From Synechococcales cyanobacterium C42_A2020_086 (GTDB lineage: Bacteria > Cyanobacteriota > Cyanobacteriia > Elainellales > Elainellaceae): a stretch of DNA of 64,000 nucleotides. Location: assembly GCA_015272325.1 (NCBI GenBank), contig JACYLU010000015.1:248001-312000 (forward strand), read 5' to 3'. The stretch's first letter is position 1; each line of letters starts with the position of its first letter. The notes below the pieces were generated by a model. It did not search any database and was not told the DNA's origin. It saw only the letters and a list, made by a program, of their open reading frames with translations. Below are positions 1-9,251 of the stretch, piece by piece. Both the position numbers and the translations under genes were made by a program.

Positions 1-1164
1 GATCTCATTCAAGAAGACATGAGCGGCATGGCGCTAATCAAGATCTATGCCCAGGAAGAAAACGAGCGTCGTGCGTTTCGGCGGCTCAATCAAGACCTAC
101 TGACTGCCAACCTGAAGCTGGCAAAAACCCAGAATACGCTATTTCCGCTGTTGCGTGGCTTGGCCAGCATTAGCCAACTCGCAATTCTAGCGCTGGGCGT
201 CGGCGAAATTGCTAACGGCACTCTCAGCGTCGGGGATTTCGTGGCGCTGCTGCTGTTTGCGGAACGGCTCGTCTTTCCAACTGCCCTGCTGGGGTTCACG
301 ATTACGGCTTATCAACGCGGTGAGGTCAGCGTCGATCGTCTAGAAACTATTCTCAGTACCAAACCCCAAATTCAGGATGACCCGAAGGCCGTGTCGCTGC
401 CGCGGCTGGAAGTGCGGGGCTGGTTGAGCGCCCATCATTTGACATACACCTATCCCGGCTCCCAAACGCCGGCTCTCAATGATGTCAGCTTCACGATTCA
501 GCCCGGCGAAACCGTGGCGGTCGTTGGTCCGATTGGCTCCGGCAAGAGCACCCTCGCCAATGCCCTGCCGCGACTGCTGGCGATTGATCCTGGTCAGCTC
601 TATCTCGACGGCTTCGACATTACCCAGATTCGGCTGCGGGATCTGCGGGCGGCGATTGCCTATGTGCCTCAGGAAAGCTTTCTGTTCAGCACAACAATCA
701 AGAACAATATTCGCTATGGCAATCCATTCAGCGAGCAGCCCGAGGTCGAGAACGCCGCTAAGCAAGCCCAGATCCACAGCGAGATTCTCAACTTTCCGCA
801 GCAGTACGAAACCCTCGTCGGGGAACGTGGCATTACGCTATCGGGGGGACAACGCCAGCGGACGGCCCTAGCTCGGGCCCTGCTGGTGGATGCGCCGGTG
901 CTGATCTTGGATGATGCCCTCTCCAGTGTTGATAACCAGACCGCCACGGAAATTCTGCACAATCTCTCAGAGGGCAGCCAGCGCAAGACTGTACTGTTTA
1001 TCTCGCATCAGCTCTCGGCAGCCGCAATGGCCGACCGAATTCTGGTGATGGATCACGGGCGGATTGTGCAGTCGGGCACCCACGAAGAGCTGCTGGCACA
1101 GGGCGGCTTGTATCAGTCGTTGTGGGAGAAGCACACCATGGAGGACGTTCAGGTTGACCGGTAA
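1..1164 (+). CDS. ABC exporter, fused permease-ATPase (5' end outside window)
   Basis: C-terminal part of a half-transporter of the lipid/drug/peptide exporter type. The frame is open from base 1 (reading DLIQED before the first internal ATG at 19), so the gene starts upstream of the window. The last membrane helices are followed by a nucleotide-binding domain with Walker A (GPIGSGKST), an ABC signature (LSGGQRQR) and Walker B (VLILDDALSSVD). The residue after the Walker B Asp is Asp where a catalytic Glu is usual; in this family that marks the degenerate-site half of heterodimeric exporters such as TM287 or MdlA, so a partner subunit probably lies upstream. The end overlaps the convergent Rieske oxygenase gene by 16 bases. 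Substrate unknown. Confidence 0.9.
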   Translation, partial: DLIQEDMSGMALIKIYAQEENERRAFRRLNQDLLTANLKLAKTQNTLFPLLRGLASISQLAILALGVGEIANGTLSVGDFVALLLFAERLVFPTALLGFTITAYQRGEVSVDRLETILSTKPQIQDDPKAVSLPRLEVRGWLSAHHLTYTYPGSQTPALNDVSFTIQPGETVAVVGPIGSGKSTLANALPRLLAIDPGQLYLDGFDITQIRLRDLRAAIAYVPQESFLFSTTIKNNIRYGNPFSEQPEVENAAKQAQIHSEILNFPQQYETLVGERGITLSGGQRQRTALARALLVDAPVLILDDALSSVDNQTATEILHNLSEGSQRKTVLFISHQLSAAAMADRILVMDHGRIVQSGTHEELLAQGGLYQSLWEKHTMEDVQVDR

Positions 1165-2222
1165 TATCCGGTTGCCTGGTTGCGAATCAGGCGCTGCACG
1201 CTGATTACGGTGCGGTTCAGCTCGTAGCTGCGGCGCTCGGGATGCTGCAAATAGGCCTGCTGCTCTTCTTCCATCATCAGCACATCCTGGCGAATCAAGC
1301 CCTCTAAGACATGCTGCGCCGAGCCAAACAGGCGGTTTTTCAAAAACTGGCGAAAGGCAACCGGCAGCTTGTGCAAATCCGGGAAGGCGTTCAGCGATGT
1401 GAAGTGGATCAAGTAGGCGCGGGTAGCGGTTTCGTGAATCGGACACACCAAGCAGCAGAGCTTGAAGTCGTTCCCCAGCGTCGCTAGCCAATGGGGATAG
1501 ACATAGCTCACCTGCAACGGCTCGGGATGAAGCTGCCGCAGCGCCGGAATAAAGAGCTGAGCAATCGACCAGATCTGGTCAATCTTGTAATAGCTTTGGG
1601 CTTGATAGTGGGCGTCTATGCGGTCGTTGGTTTCTTGGATCTCTTGCAATACCGGATTCGCCCACACCTGATACTCCTGATGCAAATGCCCGTGGTACAT
1701 ATCCATCAGGTTTTCCAGCAGAAACGAATAGTGGGCCTGGCATTCTAGGACAGCTACGCTGGCAATATAGTTGAGGTGATCCCACTCGGGCAGATCCAGC
1801 GGCGGCACCAATTCTGCCAAAGCCGGGTCGCCAGGAAATAGCCAGATAAAGCCATGTTGCTCGCGAACCGGATAGCGTCGGAGCTGACAGCTCGGCAGCT
1901 TTTGGTTATCCGCTAAGTAGGGAACCGCCACACAGCGTCCTGCTCCATCAAATGCCCAACCGTGATAGGCACACACCAGCCGATTGCCCTCGACCTGACC
2001 GTGGCTCAGCTTTACCTGGCGATGGGGGCAGCGATCCTCTAGGGACTGAATCTGCCCGGTCGCGTCGCGAAACAGCACAATCGGCTGCTGCCATAGCACG
2101 ATTCCGAGGGGCTGCGTTCCCACTTCTGTACTGCGAGCGACCACATACCAGTGGTTGGGATTAATGCCGCACTGCCGCACATCCTGCAACCGAGCCGTTG
2201 TCAAACTAGGATCTGTAGTCAT
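1149..2222 (-). CDS. Rieske non-heme iron oxygenase (possible CruH-type carotenoid oxidase)
   Basis: 357-residue ring/methyl-hydroxylating oxygenase alpha-subunit type. The N-terminal Rieske [2Fe-2S] domain has C65-P-H67 and C84-x2-H87 (CAYHGW). The catalytic domain has the mononuclear iron site around N171, D174, H177 and H181 (NLMDMYHGHLH); the last His spacing is one residue shorter than in the usual D-x2-H-x4-H. It lies 85 bases downstream of, and in the same direction as, a CrtU/CruE-like desaturase, so co-transcription is likely. In Synechococcus PCC 7002, CruH oxidises methyl groups of the aromatic carotenoid renierapurpurin on the way to synechoxanthin. Assigning this gene to that step is inference from context. 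Alternatives are other phytol, chlorin or carotenoid Rieske oxygenases. Confidence 0.8.
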   Translation of the reverse strand: MTTDPSLTTARLQDVRQCGINPNHWYVVARSTEVGTQPLGIVLWQQPIVLFRDATGQIQSLEDRCPHRQVKLSHGQVEGNRLVCAYHGWAFDGAGRCVAVPYLADNQKLPSCQLRRYPVREQHGFIWLFPGDPALAELVPPLDLPEWDHLNYIASVAVLECQAHYSFLLENLMDMYHGHLHQEYQVWANPVLQEIQETNDRIDAHYQAQSYYKIDQIWSIAQLFIPALRQLHPEPLQVSYVYPHWLATLGNDFKLCCLVCPIHETATRAYLIHFTSLNAFPDLHKLPVAFRQFLKNRLFGSAQHVLEGLIRQDVLMMEEEQQAYLQHPERRSYELNRTVISVQRLIRNQATGYYRST

Positions 2223-2307
2223 GAATTCGATCGCACAATGTGAATGCTGGTGAATGCTGCTCTCTATCGCAGAAGAGTTCTGCTCAAATTCGGCTCAAAT
2301 CTTCTGT

Positions 2308-4269
2308 TCAAATTTGCAAAATGCCCTGCGGATTCACCGAGAGCAAGGCGCGGCGCTGCAAGCCTTCGCGCTGCAAAATGGCATTGGCAGCCAGCAAACC
2401 ACTGCTGACGGCTCGCTCCATCAAACCGCAGGGAAAAGGCATCTTCACCCAGTCTCCGGCCAGCAGCAGATTGGCGATCGGCGTACTCGTGGCGGGGCGC
2501 TGGGCGTAGCTGTTGGGCGGGTAGCCCGAGAAGTTCTTTTGATTGACTAACTCGCGGTGCAGCAGTGTGGCTTCTTGTAGAGTCGGGACAATTTCGTACA
2601 GCTCCTGTTCAAAGGTGTCCAGCAGCACCTCCTGGGTGGGAAAGTCGGCTTCTTTGTAGCAATAGGCATGGAGTTCCACGACGCTGCCGCCGGTACGCGC
2701 TGCCCATTCAATGAACTGCTCCTGGATGCGGTGGTAGAGGGTAATGCTGTCGGTTAGTTTGTAGCCAGACAGCGAGGTAAAGTTGCTGTGGGACCAGTCG
2801 AAGTCGCGGTCGAACCAGAAGCGGCAAACAGCAAACGGATCGGCAATCGCAAGCTGCTGGATCTGCTGCTGCAAGGGCGGGCAGGCGTCGCCGCTGATGC
2901 GAGTAAACAGATGCTGCACGCCGGGCACATCTGTAGCAAACACGTAGTAGTCGGCCGTTAGCGTTTCTGGAGAATTCGGAGACTGGGGCGCGCTGGCAAG
3001 CTGCACCTGATTCTCCTGCTGCTGTACCACCTTGAACCGAGGCAAATCCTGCTGAGCGGGACCGCGCACCACCCGTCCCTGAGCATCGAACACCGCACCA
3101 TGACAGGGACAGTGGAATTCACCGTTGGCCTGCGGCTGAACCGTGCAGCCCTGATGGGTGCAAGTCAGGGAGATTGCCTCGCGGGACGGTTCGGACACGG
3201 CAAACATCTGATCGCCACTGCCGTAGTAGTGTGTCAGGTTACGGGGAATCGCCGCATTCGCAATGGCGCTCGCAAACAGAGGATTACGCGTTACCCAAAA
3301 CGGCACCGCACTCGCGGCACTGCCCTGCTGATAACGGAGGCTGGCAATTTTGCCTTCTGCACACTGAATTTCGCTGACATTGGAGCCAGTGACAATCCTG
3401 CCGCCCTTGGCTTGAATCGCCGCTGCTATCGGCTGCACCAGCGAGGTGCCCATATCTTGCTTGGTGCCGTTGAACGCCAACCCCTCGGGATTGCCAAAAA
3501 AGTAAAAGTGAAAGAACTGCATCAGCTCGCCCGCGCTCATCACGTCCGGCGCATTCAGGCTGGATTTGGCAAAGGGCAGAAAGTAGAGGTCATAGAGGCC
3601 GCGCGGAAAATCTTGCTCGACCCATTCCGCCACCGACAAATGATCGAGCCGCTGATAGCTGCGCTGCGGATGGAAACCGGTGATCGCTCGAAACACCTGC
3701 CAGTGCTTGGGATGCGTTAGATTAATGCCCCAGCGCAGACGATTTGGCGATGCCACTGCCAAATCCACAATGTTCCAGGGAAAGGCGGAATGGCTAGGGC
3801 GAAACACCTCCGGCTGGTACTGATTCTCACGAAACACCACCGAGTAAAACTTGAGATCGACAAAATTGCCCTGAATTCCTAGTTCCGAGACCAAGCTCTT
3901 GAGGTTGTAGTACTGCGGGAAAAAGCCGTGGAAGCCGTGCTCCATCTGGAATTGATCGTTGCCGACCTGAATGGTCCAGCTGGCAATTTTGCCGCCGAGT
4001 TGGGGCGCTCGCTCTAGCAGCGTGACCGCAAACCCCCGTTGGCTCAGCTCATAGGCACAGGCTAGCCCGGCCAGCCCGCCTCCCACCACAACCACACGCT
4101 TGGGCTGTGAAAGGAAGCGAGGTAAATCCAATGCGTCTCGCTGATGAATCGTGGGCCGGGGTTTGGTGAAGCGGGAATATCCCAAAACGCCTGCAGTTGC
4201 CCCCACACCAAACATCTTGAGCAACGCCCGTCGAGACACAAGGGACGTTGAATTGTATAGTTGACTCAC
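2308..4269 (-). CDS. cruE: CrtU/CruE-like beta-carotene desaturase/methyltransferase with embedded Rieske domain
   Basis: 653-residue flavoprotein. A twin-arginine motif (SRRALLKMFG, about residues 12-21) starts the protein, followed by an FAD Rossmann motif (VVGGGLAGLA, about 62-70), the HGFHGFFPQYYNL block typical of CrtU-type carotene desaturase/methyltransferases (about 111-123), an inserted Rieske centre (C370-T-H372 and C387-x2-H390), and the C-terminal FAD-contacting AGDW...CGLMERAVSSG region. CrtU/CruE enzymes turn beta rings of beta-carotene into aromatic chi or phi rings. The family call is good; the exact product (renierapurpurin or isorenieratene) cannot be read from sequence. The start is 20 bases from the divergent ABC permease start at 4290. 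The Tat-like N-terminus suggests the enzyme may be exported or membrane-associated, which is unusual for a carotenoid enzyme. Confidence 0.72.
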   Translation of the reverse strand: MSQLYNSTSLVSRRALLKMFGVGATAGVLGYSRFTKPRPTIHQRDALDLPRFLSQPKRVVVVGGGLAGLACAYELSQRGFAVTLLERAPQLGGKIASWTIQVGNDQFQMEHGFHGFFPQYYNLKSLVSELGIQGNFVDLKFYSVVFRENQYQPEVFRPSHSAFPWNIVDLAVASPNRLRWGINLTHPKHWQVFRAITGFHPQRSYQRLDHLSVAEWVEQDFPRGLYDLYFLPFAKSSLNAPDVMSAGELMQFFHFYFFGNPEGLAFNGTKQDMGTSLVQPIAAAIQAKGGRIVTGSNVSEIQCAEGKIASLRYQQGSAASAVPFWVTRNPLFASAIANAAIPRNLTHYYGSGDQMFAVSEPSREAISLTCTHQGCTVQPQANGEFHCPCHGAVFDAQGRVVRGPAQQDLPRFKVVQQQENQVQLASAPQSPNSPETLTADYYVFATDVPGVQHLFTRISGDACPPLQQQIQQLAIADPFAVCRFWFDRDFDWSHSNFTSLSGYKLTDSITLYHRIQEQFIEWAARTGGSVVELHAYCYKEADFPTQEVLLDTFEQELYEIVPTLQEATLLHRELVNQKNFSGYPPNSYAQRPATSTPIANLLLAGDWVKMPFPCGLMERAVSSGLLAANAILQREGLQRRALLSVNPQGILQI

Positions 4270-4289
4270 GCGATACCCGTCTCCTGACC

Positions 4290-5063
4290 ATGAAACTATG
4301 GATCGAAACGCTAGCCGTTGCCCAACGCATTGTAATCGAGCTGTTCCGGCGACGACGTAGCTTAGTGTTCTGGAGTATCTTCCCGATCTCCGTTCTTTTA
4401 CTCAACGGCTTTATTTTGGCAGAAAGGGCCCAACTGTCAATGGATCAAGCCTTTGAAAGCGCTGCTCCTACGACGTTGGTTGGGGCAGCATTGTTCTTTA
4501 GCTGCTTGGGCGGCAGTGTCGCTACGGTCGTGGCCGAGCGGGAACAGCAGACGTTGAAGCGGCTATTCATCTCGCCCTTGAGCGGTACGGCCTACTTCCT
4601 GGGAATTTTTCTGGCGCATTGTTTCATCGGTCTGGGGCAGACGCTGCTGGTCTACGCAATCGCGTCTTTCTGGGGGGCACAGTTCAACGGCGCGATTTGG
4701 CTAGGCGGGGTGATTATTCTGCTGAGCATCATCGCCTATGTCGGCGTTGGGTTCGTGCTAGGCACCCAGCTCGCCAAACGTACCGAAGACGTGAATGCCC
4801 TAGTTGCCGCCTTTGGGGTACCGCTGTTAATTTTAGGGGGAACCTTCTTGCCCGCGTCGCTGTTCCCAGACACGCTGCTGAATCTGGCAGAATTCAACCC
4901 GATTTACCACATGAATGAAGCCCTGCTGCAGGTCTCGGCGAATGGGGACGGGCTGACCGAGATTGAGCTGCATTTTTGGTTTTTGAGTGTGTTTGCCTTG
5001 GTGATGATTGTGGCGGGGTGGTTGTCCTATCGGCGGATGATCCAGGTGGAGCGTCGCCTTTAA
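4290..5063 (+). CDS. ABC-2 type transporter permease
   Basis: 257-residue integral membrane protein with about six hydrophobic segments and the ABC-2 pattern of a conserved short stretch after the second helix (EREQQTLKRLFISPLSGTAY). I start it at ATG 4290 (MKLWIETLAVAQ) because an in-frame ATG at 4248 would lie inside the divergent cruE-like gene. The matching ATPase begins 45 bases downstream, so the two form an exporter operon. The stop codon lies inside a perfect 9-bp tandem duplication (5061-5078). Substrate unknown; placement back-to-back with carotenoid genes is suggestive only. Confidence 0.88.
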   Translation: MKLWIETLAVAQRIVIELFRRRRSLVFWSIFPISVLLLNGFILAERAQLSMDQAFESAAPTTLVGAALFFSCLGGSVATVVAEREQQTLKRLFISPLSGTAYFLGIFLAHCFIGLGQTLLVYAIASFWGAQFNGAIWLGGVIILLSIIAYVGVGFVLGTQLAKRTEDVNALVAAFGVPLLILGGTFLPASLFPDTLLNLAEFNPIYHMNEALLQVSANGDGLTEIELHFWFLSVFALVMIVAGWLSYRRMIQVERRL

Positions 5064-5108
5064 ACGTGCTAAACGTGCATTCTGTGTCCTTACCTCATCT
5101 GCTCTATC

Positions 5109-6023
5109 GTGCTGCACATCGAAAACCTCTGTAAGTCCTATGGCAATCGTCCTGTATTGCAAAACCTGTCGCTGCATATTGCTCCTGGAGACGTCTATGC
5201 GCTCTTAGGACCGAACGGAGCCGGAAAGACCACGACAATCAACATTATTTGCAATCTCCTCAAACCCGATCGCGGCAGTGTTCGGATCAACGGGCTGCCG
5301 GTCTCCGAGCAAACAAAACGCCTGATTGGCATCGCCCCCCAAGAAAATCTACTCTACAAGGTGCTGAGCTGCCAGGAAAATTTGCGCTTCTTTGGGCAGC
5401 TTTATGGGTTGCGTGGACGATTGCTGGAGCAACGAGTGCAGCAGTGCCTGGAAGCGGTGAATCTGCTGGATCGGTCCAAAAGCCCGGTAGAGACCCTTAG
5501 CGGCGGCATGCAGCGACGGATGAATATCGCGGTGGCGCTGGTGCATCAGCCAAAGCTGGTCGTTATGGATGAGCCAACTACCGGACTTGACATTGAAGCT
5601 CGCTACGAGATTTGGGAGCTGATTCGGCAGTTGCAGCGTCAGGGCATCACCGTTCTGCTCACCACCCATTTGCTGGATGAAGCCGAGCGGCTAGCAACCT
5701 GCATTGGCATCCTCAAGCAGGGGCAAATTGCGGCAGAGGGGAGTTTGGCGACCTTACGGCAGCAGCTACCCGCCCAAGAAGTTCTGCTAGTGCAGTCTCC
5801 AGAACCCGAGAAGGCGATCGAGCGAGGGCGAGCACAGGGCTTTATTCCCCGTCGCTATGGCAGCGATCTGGCTTTTTGGCTGCCTGAGCATCTGGAGCTG
5901 AAGGACATCATCGAGCGCTTCGACGGCATTGAACTGGAATCGATTGGGCGGCATCCGGTGCGGCTAGAGCATATTTATCTCGAAGTGACGCAGGATCGAG
6001 AGTGCTCTAGCGGCTTTTTCTGA
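5109..6023 (+). CDS. ABC-2 type transporter ATP-binding protein
   Basis: 304-residue ATPase with GTG start. Walker A (GPNGAGKTT), signature (LSGGMQRR), Walker B (LVVMDEPTTGLD) and the switch His (TTHLLDEAERL) are all intact. It resembles the DrrA/CcmA group of drug, lipid and polysaccharide exporters and pairs with the permease immediately upstream. The C-terminal 80 residues form the usual accessory domain of this group. The stop codon falls inside a perfect 12-bp tandem duplication (6015-6038). Confidence 0.92.
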   Translation: MLHIENLCKSYGNRPVLQNLSLHIAPGDVYALLGPNGAGKTTTINIICNLLKPDRGSVRINGLPVSEQTKRLIGIAPQENLLYKVLSCQENLRFFGQLYGLRGRLLEQRVQQCLEAVNLLDRSKSPVETLSGGMQRRMNIAVALVHQPKLVVMDEPTTGLDIEARYEIWELIRQLQRQGITVLLTTHLLDEAERLATCIGILKQGQIAAEGSLATLRQQLPAQEVLLVQSPEPEKAIERGRAQGFIPRRYGSDLAFWLPEHLELKDIIERFDGIELESIGRHPVRLEHIYLEVTQDRECSSGFF

Positions 6024-6662
6024 TGGTTTTTCTGATGGACGTCGGCCCTCTATGGTGCCACCTAATCTGCCTATGCCGACAAAGCGCCTCAAACGCGAGG
6101 TAAGCCGCCGCTGAATCCAAAAGGTGATTCCAACAATATGTTTCTTAACCATTATTGCCATTTCTGTTCTCATACTTTGGGGAAGAAGAGACCCAAAAAA
6201 CTTAAGAACACCAACTGTAGGATCTTGAAACACTATCATTGAAGCATTATTGACCCAGCGCCTAGCAGAGAGCTTCCAGACTAATATCACATCTTCAGAA
6301 TGTGAACCGCTGATAAGTTGGCAAAGCAGCAGTTTATCCAGATTATTATGCCTATTGACACACAAAACCTGTGCAACGATAGAAGGCTCAGTGAGCTGCA
6401 TGAGTCATGTCGAGTCAGCGTTTGAGAACTTGCTGACGAAGTGTTTGATTACACTCTGCTAAAGGTGGTCATGCTGGGACAGCAACTCTAAACCTGTAAC
6501 CAGGGAGTATTTAAGTTTAGCTGCAGCGTACTTCCAAGCCACATTGGATTCCAGGTATAGTGAAACATGCTAGTTTGAAACGAACCAGCTCCTGCGCCTC
6601 GATCTCTATCCCAAGCAGTCTGCTTCCGTGATTTTTTCGTCATCTTTAGTCGTGTGACTCTG
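6024..6662. other. Non-coding or uninterpreted stretch
   Basis: About 640 bases between the ABC ATPase and a small hypothetical gene. It starts with the second copy of a 12-bp tandem duplication. Reading frames of 70-145 codons exist on both strands, but they lack a ribosome site and their translations match no family I know. I see no RNA gene, terminator or mobile element. Confidence 0.4.
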
Positions 6663-7001
6663 ATGAGCAGCCCGTCCTCCCTAGCCTCCCAACCCATTAA
6701 AGCCGAGTCGCTCCTATCGTTTGATTGGCGTGAGCTAACTGCCCTTGGCGTTTCTCCAGAAGATGCTCGCTCTATTGCCATTACCCTGATTGTGAAGCGG
6801 CTGATGACTCTCCACGAGCGGAAGCTGACCCGTGCCGGTGTGCCGCAGCAAGAGGCTCGCACCCTAGCCCGCATCATTGCCAAATTTGATATTTTGAGTG
6901 CAGTGCCTACCCCCCAAGAAAAACAGCTGATCAGCCAATATTGTCCTGCAATCTGCCGGTCGGGGCTGTGGCGTTCACAGCTACTGCTGCGCTCATCGTG
7001 A
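6663..7001 (+). CDS. Small conserved hypothetical protein
   Basis: About 112 residues, mostly helical and soluble by composition (for example SPEDARSIAITLIVKRLMTLHERKL and PQQEARTLARIIAKFDILSA regions, each read as helices). I use ATG 6663; an in-frame GTG lies at 6654 and neither has a clear ribosome site. No family recognised. Convergent with thrS. It could be a lineage-specific protein; the amphipathic heptad-like spacing favours a real gene over a chance frame. Confidence 0.45.
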   Translation: MSSPSSLASQPIKAESLLSFDWRELTALGVSPEDARSIAITLIVKRLMTLHERKLTRAGVPQQEARTLARIIAKFDILSAVPTPQEKQLISQYCPAICRSGLWRSQLLLRSS

Positions 7002-7141
7002 TGCAAACCAAGTTTGCTGCCGAGGCATGTGCTTAGCCCTATCCCCACGGGAATTTTGCCTGTATTAGGAGCACTAAGGCAGACCGTTTGGGCTTGCTTG
7101 CTCAAGCAGGGGACAGGGTCGAGCGCATTGAGAGCTTCCCG

Positions 7142-8968
7142 TTAAAACTCTCCGTAATGAAGTATCGCGGTTTTCAGGCGCTCGATGACTTCAGCAACGG
7201 GCAGAGATCCCAATTCTCCAGCGGCGCGGGTGCGAATGCTAAGGGCGTTGGACTCTAGTTCCTTGGCACCGACCACTGCCATTACAGGAATTTTCTCTTT
7301 TTCGGCATTGCGGATCAGCTTGCCCAAGCGTTCGCCGCTTTCGTCTACTTCGGCTCGGATGTTCAGCCGCCGCATTTGCTCAACGGTTTGCCGGCAGAAG
7401 CTGAGCTGCTCTTCAGTCACCGGCAGCAGCCGAATCTGCACCGGAGCCAGCCACAGCGGAAAGTCGCCGGCATATTCTTCGATCAAGATACCGATCAGCC
7501 GCTCTAAGGAGCCAAAGGGGGCGCGGTGGATCATCACTGGCCGCTTGCGCATCCCGTCTTCCGCAACATATTCCAGGTCAAACCGCTCTGGCAGGTTGTA
7601 GTCTACCTGAACGGTGCCGAGCTGCCATTCACGCTCTAGAGCATCCTGGAAAATAAAGTCGAGCTTAGGGCCGTAGAAGGCGGCTTCCCCGATGCCTACA
7701 AAGTGAGGTAGGTTCAGTGTCTCTGCCGCCCGCTGAATAGCATTCTGCGCTTTCTCCCAGGCATCGTCACTACCGATGTATTTATCCGAGTCAGGGTCAC
7801 GGAAGCTCAGCCGAGCACGGAAGTTTTTGAGCTGTAAGCTGTTGAACACAAAGCGAATCAGATCCACGACCTGCAAGAATTCCTGATCAAGCTGCTCGGG
7901 AGTTACAAACAGGTGAGAGTCATCGACGGTAAAGCCGCGCACTCGGGTCAACCCGCCCAGCTCGCCAGACTGCTCATAGCGATAGACGGTGCCAAACTCT
8001 GCTAGCCGCATCGGCAACTCACGGTAGGAGCGCAGTTCGCTCTTGAAAATCTGGATATGAAAAGGACAGTTCATTGGCTTCAGCACAAATCCCTGCTCCT
8101 CATGGCGAGCGTCGTCATCCTCCGCCATCATCGGGAACATATCTTCTTTGTACTTCTGCCAGTGCCCCGAGGTTTTGAAGAGATCAATTCGGGCAATGTG
8201 GGGCGTCACAACCGGCAGATAACCGCGCTTCAGCTGTTCCTGCTTCAGGAAATCCTCCAGCGTCGAGCGCAGCACGGTGCCCTTCGGTGTCCACAGCGGC
8301 AAACCTGGCCCCACCGGATCAGCAAAGATGAACAACCCCAGCTCTTTGCCCAGCTTACGGTGGTCACGCCGCAGGGCTTCTTCCTTCCGTCGCTTGTATT
8401 CCGCGAGCTGTTCGGGCGTTTCCCAAGCCGTACCGTAGATACGCTGAAGCTGAGCCTTGGTTTCGTCGCCGCGCCAGTAGGCACCTGCTACAGTTTCTAG
8501 CTCAATGGCATCGGGGTTGAGGTCGGCGGTATTGTCCACATGGGGACCAGCACAGAGATCCCACCAAGCATCGCCCAGATGGTAAATGGTGATTGGCTCT
8601 TCCAGGTCTGCCAGAATCTCCAGCTTATACGGCTCATTGATTGCTCGAATCCGTCGTTCCGCCTCCTCTCGGCTCACCTCTTCCCGAATCACCGGCAGCT
8701 TGCGGTTGATGATCTTCACCATCTCTTTTTTGATGGCTTTCAGATCCTTCTCGGTAAAGGGGGTAGGGCTATCGAAGTCGTAATAGAACCCGTTTTCGAT
8801 CCAGGGTCCAATCGTCACCTGCACCTTGGGAAACAGTTTTTGGACCGCCATCGCCATCACATGAGAGGTTGTATGGCGAATCTTCTTTAATGCCTCAGAT
8901 TCACTGGTGCGCGGTAAATGAATTTTCTCGGGCTGTTCGAGTCCCACAGGTGCGTCTGACTTAACCAT
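7142..8968 (-). CDS. thrS: Threonyl-tRNA synthetase
   Basis: 608-residue class II aminoacyl-tRNA synthetase that charges tRNA-Thr in the cytoplasm. The editing domain is complete: H32-x3-H36 (HTTSH) and C139-x3-H143 (CAGPH) are the serine-clearing zinc-like site. The catalytic core has the zinc-ligand MNCPFH block, motif 2 (RYEQSGE) and motif 3 (GSLERLIGILIEEY), followed by the anticodon-binding domain. The N-terminal TGS domain found in enteric ThrRS is absent: only about 30 residues precede the editing domain, as in many cyanobacterial enzymes. ATG start at 8968. Confidence 0.98.
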   Translation of the reverse strand: MVKSDAPVGLEQPEKIHLPRTSESEALKKIRHTTSHVMAMAVQKLFPKVQVTIGPWIENGFYYDFDSPTPFTEKDLKAIKKEMVKIINRKLPVIREEVSREEAERRIRAINEPYKLEILADLEEPITIYHLGDAWWDLCAGPHVDNTADLNPDAIELETVAGAYWRGDETKAQLQRIYGTAWETPEQLAEYKRRKEEALRRDHRKLGKELGLFIFADPVGPGLPLWTPKGTVLRSTLEDFLKQEQLKRGYLPVVTPHIARIDLFKTSGHWQKYKEDMFPMMAEDDDARHEEQGFVLKPMNCPFHIQIFKSELRSYRELPMRLAEFGTVYRYEQSGELGGLTRVRGFTVDDSHLFVTPEQLDQEFLQVVDLIRFVFNSLQLKNFRARLSFRDPDSDKYIGSDDAWEKAQNAIQRAAETLNLPHFVGIGEAAFYGPKLDFIFQDALEREWQLGTVQVDYNLPERFDLEYVAEDGMRKRPVMIHRAPFGSLERLIGILIEEYAGDFPLWLAPVQIRLLPVTEEQLSFCRQTVEQMRRLNIRAEVDESGERLGKLIRNAEKEKIPVMAVVGAKELESNALSIRTRAAGELGSLPVAEVIERLKTAILHYGEF

Positions 8969-9251
8969 GAGTTGAGGAACAAAAATGATTCGGTAGCACT
9001 ACATTGTTCTATCTTATCGAGCTGTGCTCTAGGCAGAAGCTCGAAGCGTCAACCGCTTTTCTGCTTTGAGCAGATTTGAGCAGATGGAAGCAGAATTGCC
9101 TTGACTTTTTTCCGTTGAGAGCGATGGAAATGGATGGATGGGCAGCCTTGGTCTAACTTCCCTAAGAAATCGCAGAAGAATTGTTACAATATGTAAATTG
9201 CGTTAAGCTTGTGGAAGACAAGACCAGGGTTTTATTACGATTTTTATCTCG

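Noticed and set aside
3100-3720. 206-codon plus-strand frame inside the cruE-like gene
   Set aside because: Antisense shadow of a gene with clear domains on the other strand.
5964-6401. 145-codon minus-strand frame overlapping the ABC ATPase end
   Set aside because: It overlaps a solid gene, has no ribosome site and its composition matches no known family.
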